Shown: piece after piece, positions 46,190 to 58,995 of the stretch
How positions within the stretch are numbered: position 1 is the first letter of the stretch
Layout: each line of letters starts with the position of its first letter
NCBI RefSeq assembly: GCF_030272615.1
Contig: NC_081413.1
Coordinates: 182,850,951-182,914,950, forward strand
Origin: Cryptomeria japonica
Taxonomy: Eukaryota; Streptophyta; Pinopsida; Cupressales; Cupressaceae
DNA: 64,000 bases
Reading direction: 5' to 3'
Notes under the pieces: model-generated
Databases searched by the model: none
Told to the model about the DNA's origin: nothing
Seen by the model: only the letters and a program-made list of their open reading frames with translations
Made by a program: the position numbers and the translations under genes

Positions 46190-49128
46190 TTACAATGACA
46201 TAAACAAATTCTTCCCATCCATTCTTTGACCATATTTTTGAATATGCTGAAGATATCCTTCGTCTTTATATGCGCAGGCATTGAAGATGATGTCTCTGAT
46301 TGCTATTTTTGTTGTAACAAAGTTCTCGACCTGTTCTTTTGTATCATGCATATCCAAAGTATCCACATGGGAAATGCTAAGGGCTGCATTGAGTAGTGAT
46401 CTGCAGTCTGAAATCCATTGGTCTTTATCCTTTATTACCCCTATATCATCCACCACACTTGGGAATCCATGATTAACAATCCCCTGACACTCCTCATATT
46501 AAATTTTCAACTCTGATGTGAATCTCTCATGAGTGTCAATCAATTTTTTGACCTTCTTGATCCTCTTGTCACTATGTGTCTAATCCTGTAGTAACATGTT
46601 TAACCTATTAAAAATCCTCTGGTGGGATACCATATTATCCATCTTTCTCTAGTAAACAGTCTGGAATTCCTCTAGAATTTTCTACATATTCTTAAACATT
46701 TTAGACAGCAAGACACATGTTGTGTCTACCCTTATTTTCTGAGTTTTCTCCTTCAACTTCTTGTTTTCCTTATGCAATTCTTCACACTTGTTTTTCAGTT
46801 TGGATTCATCTTCTATTTAAAGTATAGGCTGGCCCCTACCTCTTAAGAGTTCCTCATACAATTGTTTGTATTTTCCTGTTTCTCTTACCAACATCTTCAT
46901 CTGTGCTTTATTTAATTTTGAAATATCAACTCCCATATCTACTATGACCATGATATCAACTTCACCAAACTTTAAATTCATCATGTGTCCAAAATCCTTG
47001 TCCACATCTATGATCTTTAGCCTCTTATTTGGAGGATAGAGGGCCCACAAATGCATAGCCTCATCATCTAGATCATATCTTGATCCAATGAAAATTTCAT
47101 TCATGACCTAAATGTCTAACTTGAAGTCTTTCTTATCTTAATACAATAGGCTACCAAAAATAAAGGATGCAATAAGATCCCAGCTTGCAAAGAGAATAAT
47201 TCCTACCTCTACAAGAAGTTTCCTTCCTCTTTGAGGGGTCACGCCTTCTACTTCTACATTGATATCAACCTTTGGTTTTCTAAGCATCTCTACCTCATTT
47301 TCTGGGGTCACATCTGGCATTGCTTCTCTTAGCCTCTTTCCTTTGAAATGATACAAGAAGGACTTAAATTCCTTTAATTTAATGAATTCATCATCAGACA
47401 CAAAAGAAGTATGTTCTTCTTTCCTAGCATCCAGATCGACATTCATTGTCGCAACAATCCAGTCCTATGCTTCAGGCTCCTCCTCCCTTTCAAGCATTCT
47501 GAATCTCAAGACAACCTCATCCTCACCTCATTCACTTTCATATTCTTCTTCTTCTTCCATCTCCTATAGTCTTTGTCTCTTTTCTTCCAATTTCTTGTTC
47601 AAATCCTGAAAGATCTACATAGCTTCCTTAGATTCCTTGTTTTTAAAGATGCAGAAGGCTTCAACATGCTCATGAAAATAGTCACCCCGATTCTGCCCTT
47701 TTTTTCTCTAGTGTATATAGCCCTCCGGGTCATAGTTTTTTCTACTTTTTTTTCTCATAAAGATTAAAATATTCTCTTAACCTCTTGTCAATAATTTCAT
47801 ACCCCTTTGTGGATACAATGGTGAAGTCACCAAAGTGCAGAGTCCCGGGTAGAAAAAATTTCTTGTGGGCACCCCCAAAATGATGTGCATTTGAGAAACT
47901 CATTTGTCTCACAATCTCCAGGTAAGCAATTCTGTCAAGTGTAGGTTTCAATACCACATAAGGAGCACCTTCAAATCCACAAACTCTAACATATGTGAAG
48001 TCCTGACATAGATACCACTCACCCCAATTATTATTCTCCTTGGTATCCCCATGCTCATGAGGTCTAAGAAATCTTTTGATTTCTTCTGAAAATGATCCAT
48101 CAAAAGAAACCCCAAAAACACTGTATAATGGTTGCACAAAAAATTATTCAAATTTGACATAGTGAGATCTCATGAACCAAGAATCCCACAGTGATACCCA
48201 CAATTGTACTTGTTGATCCTGCCCATCCTTGCCAGGAATATTTAAGTTCAATTCTTTTGGCCACAGCCCCCTGTGTCATCCATAAAACCAGATAATATGC
48301 ATTAACAATGAATAAAACTTAAAAGATTTATCAGGATTATTATGAAGACTTAAGAAACACTCATGCATCTTCTCGACAATGTAAGCAGTATAATCAAATT
48401 GTCTCAGCTCATGCATCTGTGTGTCTACAGCAAGTACCAAAGGTCTTATCTAGAACCTCAACTCCTCCCACTTTCCCGCATGCCATATAAGTATACTGCA
48501 AATACTACCTCAAAATATTGATATCAAATGGGGGCCCGTCTTCATTTGTCAACTTTCCTTTCTCAACCTTATGTATGGCCAAATTCCACCCATTATATAC
48601 AGTGTCCATCTTCGTATATTATTCTTCCATTTTCTTGAAAGACAGAGGCACATCAGATTTGAAAGCAAGACCAAAAACCTCATGAATGGTGGCTACTGAA
48701 AGGTGGATGAATGCATTGCCATTTTGCAATTGAATACATCTTTTCATGGAATTATAATCCCTAGCCATTTTTTTCATCAATTGAATATTCACAAAGACAT
48801 TAGGGACCACAAGTTTACCCAATGCAGTTGTCCATGGGTTTGAGATTGGGGTTGGCTTTCTTCTTCATGAATAATGATACAAGAACAACTTGTGAACTCT
48901 AACCCTGGTCTAGACATCACCAATTTCCTTGAAATAATCTTCTAGTTGGTCACGGATAGGCAAATTAGTCTTAGATCTTTGGAATTTGTCTCCTAGTGAG
49001 ATCATTTGGTTAATAATATCATGATTTAACTTTCGTTTCTGCACACCTTCTCCACCTTTAGACTTCTTTGAAGTGCTCTCAGAGACCTAAGTGACCTTCC
49101 TCTTTCCCTTGGAACTAGAACCCTCCAT
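46190..49128 (-). pseudogene. Full-length extra ORF of E2B, unknown protein with coiled-coil C-terminus
   Basis: It starts at ATG 49128 (MEGSSSKGKRKV), with TAG at codon 14 (49089-49087), as in E2A. Recognisable open parts are 48822-48619 (AFIHLSVATIHEVFGLAF), 48137-47742 (CQDFTYVRVCGFEGAPYVV; FSNAHHFGGAHKKFFLPG), 47446-47138, 47104-46817 (KLNKAQMKMLVRETGKYKQ) and 46456-46190. The last third is Lys/Glu-rich and helical. About 980 codons in all, with several stops and frame changes. The function is unknown. Position after integrase and overall shape resemble the E1 ORF. Confidence 0.65.
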
Positions 49129-50938
49129 ATTTGAGTCCTTCAAGACTTTTGGAAATTCAATTTTTTTGCAGTTTAGTTTCGCTTCAATCTCTCCATTTGC
49201 TTAAGTCTCCTATGCAAATTCCTTATACCAACTTCTATATATAGATTTAATACATTAGGAGCATTTACTCAATTGAAATGGTGTTGTGATTCACCTCATG
49301 TAAGAATAAAGCTATCTGTTGCCTTTATTTAATAATGGCGGGTGGATTCATTGAAAACAATTTTTTCAATGGCTAGTCGTCATAACTCCTCCCAATAATT
49401 CAATCATTTGGCACAACCTGTCCTTTTGATCAACATAGGTCTCACTGATCACTCCATTGGGTATTAGAATAGCTCATTTATTATCATTTCAATGGTTATA
49501 ACTTCTTTGATGGCTCCGTCTTCTAGCTAAGATTTTACCTTTACCTTTATATCTCATCAGTGTAGGTCACTCCGATATACTCTCCTTCTATTCCTCCATG
49601 GCATTCTGCCCATCTGGTATTGACATAAATCCAAATACGCTCCTCTGATGGTTTAAGTTATCCCGATGAGTCCCCCCTCACAGTCCATATGTTGTGTGCT
49701 ACATCAGGTCATCTTATCGGGTATCAGAACAACCCATTTTATTTTTCTCCAATGACCTGACGTCATCACCTTCGCACTTGTGTATCTTTCTACTCCTCCA
49801 ATCTATCAGCATATGTTTCCCTGATGAGATCTCCTTTTTCACACCTTTCTCTGCTTTCTCATCGTGAATCAATGTAATGAAAGATGTTTCCTCTCATTGA
49901 GGCGATGATATCCCTATGACTTCATCTTCGATCGATGTAACTCATCCCGATCAAGTCTCCTTCTTTGTGCCCGACTTGTCTTCCTCATCGGATATTGGTA
50001 TAACCTAAAACATCTCTCACCGATAGTTTAAGTTACCCTGATGACTTAGTATTTTCCTCCTTTTGGTATCTCCTTATTGGAGTCATATATGTTGATAACA
50101 CCGCCTTCGCCACCTAGTCCATTGGGTATCGAGGTAGCATACTATGACATTTTTTGATGACCCGATGATATTGTTGTTGTCTACTTCACATTCTCCTTCA
50201 TTGCTATAGGTTATACCGATAGCCTCATCGACTATTGGAACAACACTTTTCTCATGCCCCCGATAGTGAATGTTATACCAATGAAACCGTCCTTTTGAAC
50301 TTCCTTTTGGTTCTCCTTTGGAGTGGTCAGTCTAAGTCACATTGATAGATTCTTTCATTGTTTTGGCTAGTCGGTCTTGTCAGGGTAACTTACGCTGATA
50401 GCTCAAATTTTATAATTATGCTAATTAAGCTCCTCTTCATATATTGTTTGCACTTCCAACCTTCCATGGAAACCTCATATGTGCTAATAAATGACAAAGT
50501 CTATCACATAGGCCCAAATAATGTCCTTATAAGGATCCTAATACTGTCATGATGAAATGTACTCTTGTAGTCCCTTTTCAATGCCAACCCTTAGCATGCC
50601 CCAGCGGTACTTGTCCAATTTTGAAAACAGGTCACAGTAGGATTTTTCTGATACTGCAACTTACCTCCTACACATGCAATCCAACAATAAATTCTCTTAT
50701 TATGAAAATACACATATTAAATATCAAACAAATAGCACAAAATATTTTGCAAAATATTTGCTAAAAGTGGCTCTTTCTGGGGATGTATGTTCTTTTTAGA
50801 GACATAGCAAGATCTCAGTTATCTCTGGAAAGCAGACCAAAAATAAACTAAAACAAACAACAAAGGAAAAACTACACTACTATAGTATAAGAATACTCCC
50901 TGCTCCCTAAGAAAAAAAATGCTTGAGATACTGCGCAT
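49129..50938 (-). other. E2B spacer between integrase and extra ORF
   Basis: Noncoding, with the same ATCGG/CGATGA word-rich stretch (about 49370-50380) and AT-rich part as E2A 6796-8551. No gene seen. Confidence 0.6.
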
Positions 50939-52080
50939 GTATTGGAAATTCCTGAATTTCACCCTCAGTGTTTTGCAAGTTATATGAATTTTCTCTTCGT
51001 TTATCCATGATGATGTATAGTTCTAGCCAAAGTGCTTCGAATTTTCCATGCTTGCCCCTATCCTAGTCTTTTGCATTCCATTTGAGAACCCACTCTCCTT
51101 CTTCAAAAGTTCTATCAGAAGCCTTCCTATCATGTTATGCTTTTACCATCTTCTGCCTTTGTATATTTTGTTCTTGAGCCTCTCTCTTGTACTCATCCAA
51201 TTCAACCAACTAGACTAGTCTGTCTTCCATGAAGTCAACGTCTTCTAAATATTCTTTTAAAACAAATTTATACACTAGGAGAAGGTTGTTCAAATGCAAC
51301 CTTTCTTCTTTACCATAAACAAGCTGATAAGGAGCAAACCCTATGGATTTCTTGATTGTTACTCTATTTGCCCATACTACCAAATTCAACTTTGAATCAC
51401 ATGCCCTTTTGTTGTCACCTAACATCCTTTTAATGATCTTTAATAAGTTTTTGTTACTAGATTATGCTTGTCCATTCCCCTGGGGATGATAAGGTGATGA
51501 ATATGACAAAGTGATTCCATGACTTTCACAAAATTTCGCAAATTCTTTGGATCTAAAACACATCCCATTATCTACAACAATCTTGTGGGGAACCCCAAAT
51601 CTTGTCAATATATTTTCTAAAAGAAACTTTGTTACCACCTTACCTATAGCCTCCCTTGTAGGAATTGCCTCTACCCACTGGGTAAAGTAAACAGTGGCTA
51701 CCGAAATCTATTTGTGTCCTCCACTAGATTTGTTTACAATTTATCCTATGAAATCAACACCCCACATCTAAAAAGGTTCCTCAGTTTGCATGGGTCTAAG
51801 TGGAAGAGCTCCATCATATTTAAGCTTTCTAGAAATTTTTTGGTAAGCCTCAAATTTTGTAATATAAGTATGATTGTCCTTAAAGACTTGTGGCCAATAG
51901 TAATCGGCATTGAGTATTTTATGGGTAATAATTTTTGCTGAAAAATGTCCCCCGCATACACCTTCATCCAATTCCTTTAAAATAGATTGTGCTTGATAAA
52001 CATCCAAACAAAATAGGAGGATACCATCATTGTTTTTCCAATATAAATCACCTTCAAGCAATACATACCTAGATGCTTGA
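50939..52080 (-). pseudogene. E2B integrase, broken
   Basis: The zinc-binding part is better kept than in E2A: CLDVYQAQSILKELDEG, GGHFSAKIITHKIL and ADYYWPQVFKDNHTY (52010-51850). The catalytic core is present in pieces, with DNGMCF near 51566 and PYHPQGNGQA where Glu is expected. The C-terminal part near 51425-51210 (LVYGKEERLHLNNLL) is open. Many stops. Confidence 0.8.
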
Positions 52081-52128
52081 AGCTTAAGTGTTCTTTTTTG
52101 ACTATCATTTAAATCCTCTGGACACTTA

Positions 52129-52494
52129 TGTTAGAGTAATTAGGTCTTTACTTGATTAATTAAACAACATTTGTTTAATTATTTAAGTTCCCTTTATCTC
52201 TTTTTACACTTAAGCTAGCTTTAGGTGCATAATAATTAATTCTTTTATTAATTATTATGTGCAAGCCTAGGTTTTCCCCTTTAGGGTTTCCTAACATATT
52301 AGAGGTTAATTTTCTTTTCTTTGTATCATTATCATATTACACATTTTGTTAATATTGAGCTCTCATCTTTTTGAGCATATTTTTTGTGTATTTGTTTTTC
52401 TGTTGTTGCTTCTTTGCTTCTCCTTGTAACATATTTATTTCAGGTTGCAGAGATCTTTTGGGCTCCTATGGCATTGTATTTCTCAAGTCTCACA
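52129..52494 (+). repeat. 5' LTR of E5 (366 bp)
   Basis: It runs from TGTTAGAGTAATTAGG to TCTCACA, directly before the PBS. The short length is typical of copia elements. Confidence 0.85.
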
Positions 52495-52506
52495 TGGTAT
52501 CAGAGC
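52495..52506 (+). other. E5 primer-binding site, tRNA-Met type
   Basis: TGGTATCAGAGC directly follows the LTR. Confidence 0.95.
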
Positions 52507-52869
52507 GTCAGATTTGCAGCTATCTATTCTTGTTTTGAGATTTTTGCCTTGGAAGAGGATCTGGGTTTTTTTTCGAAGTTGTTTTATGCACCTAGGGATA
52601 GGCCTTTTTTCTGAGTAGTTTGGGCAGGTCCCCGTATCCCCTGACAGTCCGGTCGCTGGCCCTATAAGCACGAGCCCCCCCACCCCCCTCTGTGCCACCC
52701 ATCATCGTGCCTTCACCACTCTGCCACTCCACTCAGGAGCATTGTCGGAGCGCCACCATGGGAGCCCAAAAGATCTTTGCAAGCTGAAATAAACTTGTTA
52801 CAAGGAGAAGCAAGGAAGCAATAACAAAAAAACAAATACATAAAAAATATGTTAAAAAAGATGAAAGCT
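52507..52869 (+). other. E5 leader, apparently fused to a deleted gag start
   Basis: No ORF. It includes a C-rich stretch (about 52670-52690). The gag reading frame only begins inside the protein near 52870, so its N-terminal part seems to be missing. Confidence 0.5.
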
Positions 52870-53530
52870 CACTCCTCGTGCTATGTGGTTGAAGTTTGAG
52901 TCTCTCTTCAGGAGGGTTAATAAGATTCAGGCATTACAGATTGAGGCAGAGTTGGTTTCCTTGTCACTTGATTCCTTTCCCACCATTGAGGATTTTTTGA
53001 ACAAGTTCAAGACTACCAGATCTGTTCTCCAGGGGTGTGGCAAGATCAAGATAGACACAAAGTGCATTCACTTGATTCTTTCGAAGCTTTAGGGTCATTT
53101 TTAGTTTTTTGCCTCTACTTTCTACTCCACCATGGATGGCTTGGGTGGTTGTTTCACCATGCCTATACCTTTGATGTGTTTTATGAGTGTTTTTCTTATG
53201 AGAAGTCTCATCTTTCTCAACTCGAGATGCTCTCAGGGTCCAAGAACAAAGCATTGGTTTCTCAATCCTCTAAGGAGAAGCAAAAGCAGAAACCGAAGCC
53301 AAAGAAGAATTCTACAAGCAGTGAGCATTCCTCCAAGCCACCTCCTAAGTCTGATTCTAAACCCCCATTTCCTTCAAAACATGGGAAATCTTCACAGTCT
53401 GGTGAGTCTTCCTCCAAGACTAAGAAGAAATCAGGAGACACTTGCAGTTTTTGTGGCAAGGAAGGACATCCAGTTTTCAGGTGTTGGAAATGCTTAGAGG
53501 CTTTAGAGGAATCCATGCAACAACATCACA
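52870..53530 (+). pseudogene. E5 gag, 5' truncated
   Basis: FESLFRRVNKIQALQIEAE and FPTIEDFLNKFKT match copia Gag (UBN2-like) patterns. A frame change near 53090-53200 precedes a Lys/Ser/Pro-rich linker and a zinc knuckle CSFCGKEGHPVFRC (C-x2-C-x4-H-x4-C, about 53443-53484). Confidence 0.8.
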
Positions 53531-56500
53531 TCTCCTCACCTCAGGTGTGTTCTCCTTCTATAGGGAAAGGTCATGCTCTCACTTCTCGAGCTTCAACCTA
53601 TGGGTCCACTTGGATATTAGATTATGGTACTTCTCATGATATGACTCACACTCAACATTTGGTTACTTCTCTTGCCTCTTTTTATACTTCATAGATTGCA
53701 GTGGGTGACTCGGTTCAACTTTCAGTCTTGGGTTCAGGTTCTATCTCTTTGGATGGGGGTACTCTACAGGATGTTCTAGTTGTCCCCGACATCTCGACGA
53801 ACCTCCTGTCCATTTATTAGATTTGACATTCTTGCTCTAGTAAGATAGTTGAGTTCTCACCACATGATGTGGTTATTTGGGACCTCCATGACTCTGATTT
53901 GGTTGTGGCTACTAGGAGTGTTGATACTACATTTCATCTTTATAGATTTGATGGATTTGAGCCCTCTATAGGTGCAAGTTCATCTCTTATAGCACATGCA
54001 GATTCAATGAGTAAGCTTTGGCATGAGCTCTTGGGCCATGTCAATTATAGATATCTTCAGCAGATGAGTACACAGGCACTTGTTCTTGGGCTCCCACAGA
54101 TTTCCTGCACTGATGGTGTTTGTCAAGGTTGTGTGCTTGGCAAGCATCATAGGGATCCCTTTCCAAAGGGAATAGCCCCTCGTGCTTTGGCACCTTTGGA
54201 GTTGATTCATAGTGATCTCATGTCATTTCCTACTCCTTTTTCTAGGGCCAAGTATATACTCACTTTTATTGATGACTTCTCCAGACACACATGGGTGTAC
54301 TTTCTTAAGTACAAGTCTAATGTCTTTGATTCATTTTGAATCTTCAAGACATTTGTAGAGAAGAAGTCTGGTTGTTCTATTCGGTGGATACATACAGATA
54401 ATGGGGGGGAGTATGTGAATCAGGCTTTCAAAGATTTTTGCACTGAGAATGGTTTGTAGCATCAGTTTATTGTTCCCTACACCCCTCAGCATAATGGTTT
54501 CACTGAGCGCAAGAACAAAACTTTACGGGAGATGGCGAATTGTATGATTTAGTCCAGGTCCATGCAATCAATTGTGCCAACTATTTTTAGAATCGGATGC
54601 CTCACAAGGTGATTCAACATATGACTTCTAAGGAGGATTGGTCTCATGACAAGCCTGATGTTTCTTTTTTTTGAGTGTTTGGCAGTGAGGCATGGGCATT
54701 TATTCCTCATGCTCAGAGGAAAGAAATGGAGTGGAAGAGTTGACCCCTCTTTTTTGTTGGCTACTGTGAGGATATTAAGGCATACATGTTGTTTGATCCT
54801 GATTCTAGAGAGGTCATGTTTCGATGGGATGTTCAGTTTGATGAACGCCTTCCCATAGTGGATACCCTATCTCCAGTGTCTACTCCTCTGCCTACTGCTC
54901 CCACTGCATCTCTTAAAGATTATTTTGAGGATGATTCTAATGATGTTTTTGATGATCCACCATCCCAACCTCCACCTTCTCCACCTCAGATGCCCTAGTG
55001 GGCTTGCTTTACTGTTGAGGTGGCAAGATCTATGGTTGAAGATCCTTCATATACTCGTCACACCCATTCTCATATTGTGGGTTCTAGTCTTTTGAGTCAT
55101 GCCATTTTAGATGATCCTCAAAATTTTTCAGAGGCTATAGAACACCCTGAGTGGGATTGTGCTATGGAGGAGGAGTACTCTTCTTTGATGAGGAATCATA
55201 CTTGGGATCTCTGTCCTCTTCCTAAGGGTAGAAAGATGGTTAGGTGCCGCTAGTTGTATCACACTAAGTATGTTGCTAATGGTTTGATTGATAAGTACAA
55301 ACCACAACTTGTTGTGAAGGGTTTCTCATGGGTTGAGGGTATTGATTACTCTGAGACATTTTCCCCTATCGCCAAGATGAACTTTATTCGCTTTGTACTA
55401 TCTCTTGTAGCTTCTCGGGGATGGCTCATTTTTCAGATGGATGTGATGAGTGCTTTCTTACATGGGGACCTACAAGAGGAAATCTATATGGACCAGCTTC
55501 AGGGATTTGTGTAGGATAGTTCTTTGGTTTGTAAACTTTGGTGTTCATTATATGGTCTCGAACAGGCTCCTCGGGCTTGGTATGAGAAGATGGACTCTTT
55601 CTTGCTCTCCACTAGATTCACCCAAAGTCATTCCAATCACACAGTGTACATTCAACTTCTTGAGGGTGAGATCCTAATTTTTGTGCTATATGTCGATGAT
55701 CTACTCATCATAGGTAGCTCATCCTCTATGATTCAACATATTTAGTGAGCTTTAATGGACTAGTTTGAGATGACAAATCTTGGTCTTCTGCACTATTTTC
55801 TTGGTCTTCCGATGATTCAGTCTTCTAATGGGATCTACATTTTCCAGCAAAAATATGCTCTTGACATGATTTAGTTATTTAGCATGCCTTATTGCAAGCT
55901 GTCTCCCACTCCTTTTCAGTCAGGGATTGTTTTGATTTCTACTTGCCCACTACTTCAGCAGATTCTACACTTTATAGGCAATTGGTTGGCAGTTTGTTGT
56001 ACCTGACACACACTCATCCTAATCTTTCCTTTGCAGTTGGCCTTGTCTCTCGATTCTCCAATGATCCTCATGAGAGCCATTTATAAGCTGCCAAACGTAT
56101 TTTGTGGTACATTCAAGGCTCTATTTCTCATGGCGTTCACTACACATCCAAGGAACGTCACTTTGTTGGCTACACTGACTTAGATTGGGCAGGTGATGTC
56201 ACTAATTAGAAGTCTACTTTTGGATTTGTTTTCTGTCTCAGCTCTAGTCCTATCACATGGTCTTGCAAGAAGTGGACTACTCATGCATTATCATCTACAG
56301 AGGCTGAGTACCAAGTTGGTGTGCTCACTAGTGAGGAGATCTTATTGCTTCGATAATTGATGACTGAGTTTGGTTTTCCTCCTGATAGTCCCACTATTCT
56401 TTGGTGTGACAATCAGAGTGCTATTCATATTTATTGCAACCTGATAGAACATCAATGAATGAAGCACATTGAGCCTCACATGCATTTTATCTGCCAATTG

Positions 56501-56647
56501 ATTTAGGATGGTTCTCTCATTCTAGAGTACATTCTCACTGTCGAGTAGGTTGCACACATCTTCACGAAACCTTTTGCATCACCGCGCTATATTCAGTTGT
56601 GATATAATCTTGGAGTGAAGGAAGTAGTCCTTGGGGGGTCTTTATGA
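53531..56647 (+). pseudogene. E5 pol: protease, integrase, RT, RNase H
   Basis: The protease motif is WILDYGTSHDMT (canonical D-S-G now D-Y-G). Integrase zinc and core motifs are HELLGHVNYRYL, CQGCVLGK, HSDLMSFP and HTDNGGEYVN, followed by PQHNGFTERKN with the Glu kept. A deletion and frame changes lie near 54550-54780. RT has FQMDVMSAFLHGDL (Asp), CSLYGLEQAPRAWY and LYVDDLLIIG (Asp pair). RNase H has LVGSLLYL, GYTDLDWAGD, SSTEAEY and WCDNQSAI. More than ten stops, largely TAG or TGA. The final part reads VAHIFTKPFASP. Confidence 0.9.
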
Positions 56648-56866
56648 GGCCTTCCATCCTTCTTATTTCTTTCAGCATGTTCTTTTATCTCTTTTTGGAG
56701 AGGAGTTTTTTCCCACTAGGTTTTCTCCTTTTTTTCTGTTTTATAGGGATGTCATTGTATTTGGGTACCTGATCAGGCCTTGTTGAAGGGACCCATCTTT
56801 CCTACTTTTAGTAGTTGTTCTAGATTTTAGCTTCTCCCTAAGTCTAGCTTTTGGGGGGGGGGGGGG
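56648..56866 (+). other. E5 3' noncoding tail with G14 polypurine tract
   Basis: No coding sequence. Fourteen consecutive G at 56853-56866 form the polypurine tract. Confidence 0.8.
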
Positions 56867-56872
56867 TGTTAG

Positions 56873-57008
56873 TGTTGGTATTTTGGTATGGTTTTGTCTT
56901 TGATGTCAACACCTACTATCACTTATCAACTCTGGCACTTTGAAGAATTGGAAAAGGTCACCGGCAAGCAAGTGACTTATGCATAGTCACTGGTATCTAG
57001 TACACAGG
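56873..57008 (+). repeat. E6: 136-bp LTR start of another element
   Basis: It begins TGTTGGTATTTTGG, a typical plant LTR start. It is cut by E7 at 57009, where ACAGG (57004-57008) may be E7's target duplication. The remainder would lie beyond the window. Confidence 0.5.
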
Positions 57009-57363
57009 TGTAAAGCGGAAAAATCACGATCGAACCCTAGTTGCTCTCCCCTCTTCCAACTCCGAGGAGAGAGAAGGGAGGTTTGCTAGGATTCGATGGT
57101 TTTTCACTTAGGGGAGAGACTTTACATTCAAAAGAGGGGTTGAAACTCATAAGATCCAATCTCACACAATGCAAGATTGGATGCTAAATGAATTTCAAGG
57201 GTTAGGAAAGCAAGGCTACCCTCTTTTGTAAAGAATGTTGTTAAGGAAATTAAGCTAGGAATGCATAGAAAGTCATAAAGATTCGCTTATAAACTGAGTT
57301 CGGGTTATAGGATGAAGCTGCGGACCTGGAATTAGCAGTAAAATGTCGATACGGCGCTGTCCT

Positions 57364-57425
57364 GCAAATTTGAGCAAAAGTTGTCAGGACGATGGCGCCC
57401 GGCGCCACGGTCCTCCGAAAAATCC
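57364..57425. repeat. GGCGCC-loop hairpin module in E7 3' LTR
   Basis: AAATTTGAGCAAAAGTTGT is followed by GGACGATGGCGCCCGGCGCCACGG, with an A-rich right arm. It is related to the E3 LTR module. The same block recurs at about 63941-64000. Confidence 0.65.
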
Positions 57426-57984
57426 GCGAAACGAAGGGGGATCTGTTCGTCTCTGCACAAGGATTCCAGATCTTCAATTTCAGCCGCGTACCTGCAACCT
57501 ACACACAGAAAAGCGAAGACGATTGGGGGGTTAGGGATTGGGGGTTTGCCTTTAGGTCAAACCCCAGTTTTGGAATTAACCAAGAAATGAGCAAGTGCTG
57601 TAAATGTAAATGTATGAAAACAAGTACTAATACCTTGTTCTAAGGATTTTTGTATCCTTATGTGTGAAGGTTTAGATGTTGTATGTTGTAGCATGTAGTA
57701 TGTGATCTCCTCTTCAATGGTTGAATCCTTTTCTTGAATGCAACACTTAGCCTTGAATGGAGACTTGAAATGATCAATTGCTTGAAAGAATGCTTGAATG
57801 CTTGAATGCTTGAGTATAGTTTCCACGCCTTTTTCCTCCATATCGAATGAAAGAGGAAAATGTCATTTATATACTTGTCAATTAGGGCTGACAGACTAAT
57901 TTTCCCGACCTTAGGCCAACCAGGGAAAGTTAATTTCCAAATTGCAAATAAAAAGACCCGAGCCCCTTAGGAGACCGGGCCCAA

Positions 57985-58090
57985 AATAGGACCCAGGGAC
58001 CAGAGTACTGGGCGCCATGGTCCTGGGGACCAGGGCGCTGGGTGCCCTGGTCCTGAGGGACCAGGGCGCTAGGCGCTCTGGTCCCACCTC
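57985..58090. repeat. GC-rich palindromic cluster in E7 LTR
   Basis: Repeated words GGGCGCC, CTGGGTGCC and GGTCC with GGACCAGGGCGC alternate in both orientations. The E3 LTRs have a matching cluster at 10815-10912 and 39150-39245. Confidence 0.8.
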
Positions 58091-58256
58091 CCGGGACAGC
58101 AGGGTGCAAGGAGGTTCAGGCCAGGGTGCTTGAAAAATGCAGTTTTCAGTGTCGTGAGCAAGTTTCAGGGTCTCCATTCAGGTTGCATGTTGCGTCGCCA
58201 TCGTGAAGACCGAAATGCAATCGAAATTGCAAGTGTCACAATTTTAGGACGCTACA

Positions 58257-58995
58257 TTTAGCCCCCACTTTAGCGGGAGTATGTATGCTCATACTTCCGG
58301 TAAAGTACAAGGAAACAACATTGAAAGACTTTCACCACGTCAAGGAGGCAAGATACACCGAGCCCCCAATGGACTAAGGATCTTACGACTTCGATTGACA
58401 AAGTAAAAGGGAAGATCACGAGGAAGAACCATGACTGTCAGTAGTAAGGTTCCCTCACTATGAGTCATGCAAGAAAGATATCAAAAATTTTCAAGGCAAG
58501 GTTAAATTTACCAAGAAATTTTCAAGTATCTTGAAAAGATATGAAGGGGATGTATGCCCCCCTACGTTAAAGCGATTGCACACGCCTCACCGGGGGTGAT
58601 TTTTTTAACGTAGTGATACATATAAGAAATGAAAAAGGAGCACTTTATCACAAGGATTTAGCCCCCAACTGTGAGATAAACCCAAGGATAATAGACACAA
58701 AACACAAAGCACAAGGTGACTTCACTTTCCTCAGGGTCAGTATGTTGTATGATAATTCATGTATATATATCATATGTATGTATGCATAATTGTTCTTCAT
58801 TCCCCAATCAAGGAAGGTCACCTAGAAGAAGGGAACACATGTTTCTTTTGAGTCAACATGAGAGAGATCGAGAGATCTCAATGCTTTGCATCGTCCTCAA
58901 GTAGACAACACTAAGGACGACAAATAGAAGAATGAGAATAACATATAGAAGAAGTAACAAAAGAGAGGAGGAGAGAATCTGCTATGCTAATGTAA
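58257..58995 (-). other. E7 polypurine tract and 3' tail
   Basis: On the - strand the last 19 bases (58275-58257) read CGCTAAAGTGGGGGCTAAA, identical to the E3 polypurine tract. The rest (58276-58995) has no recognised coding sequence. Confidence 0.8.

Larger units (their letters stand above)
46154..52128 (-). mobile_element. E2B: downstream half of a second E2 copy
   Basis: The - strand order is integrase (52080-50939), spacer (50938-49129), extra ORF (49128-46190), polypurine tract and the LTR at 46153-45183. It matches E2A 9690-4931 over its right part. Its upstream half is displaced by E5 at 52129. Together with E2A it forms body-LTR-body. Confidence 0.85.
52129..56872 (+). mobile_element. 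E5: Ty1/copia element inserted in E2B, 3' LTR lost
   Basis: The 5' LTR (52129-52494), PBS (52495-52506), gag, protease, integrase, RT and RNase H are in copia order. A G14 polypurine tract ends at 56866. After it only TGTTAG of the LTR remains before a different LTR start. It interrupts the E2B upstream body. Confidence 0.9.
57009..58256 (-). repeat. 3' LTR of E7 (1248 bp)
   Basis: On the - strand it starts TGTAGCGTCCTAAA, close to the E3 LTR start TGTAGCGTCGTAAA, and ends GCTTTACA. It contains a palindromic GGGACC/GGTCCC cluster (57985-58090) and a hairpin module (about 57364-57425). Confidence 0.92.
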
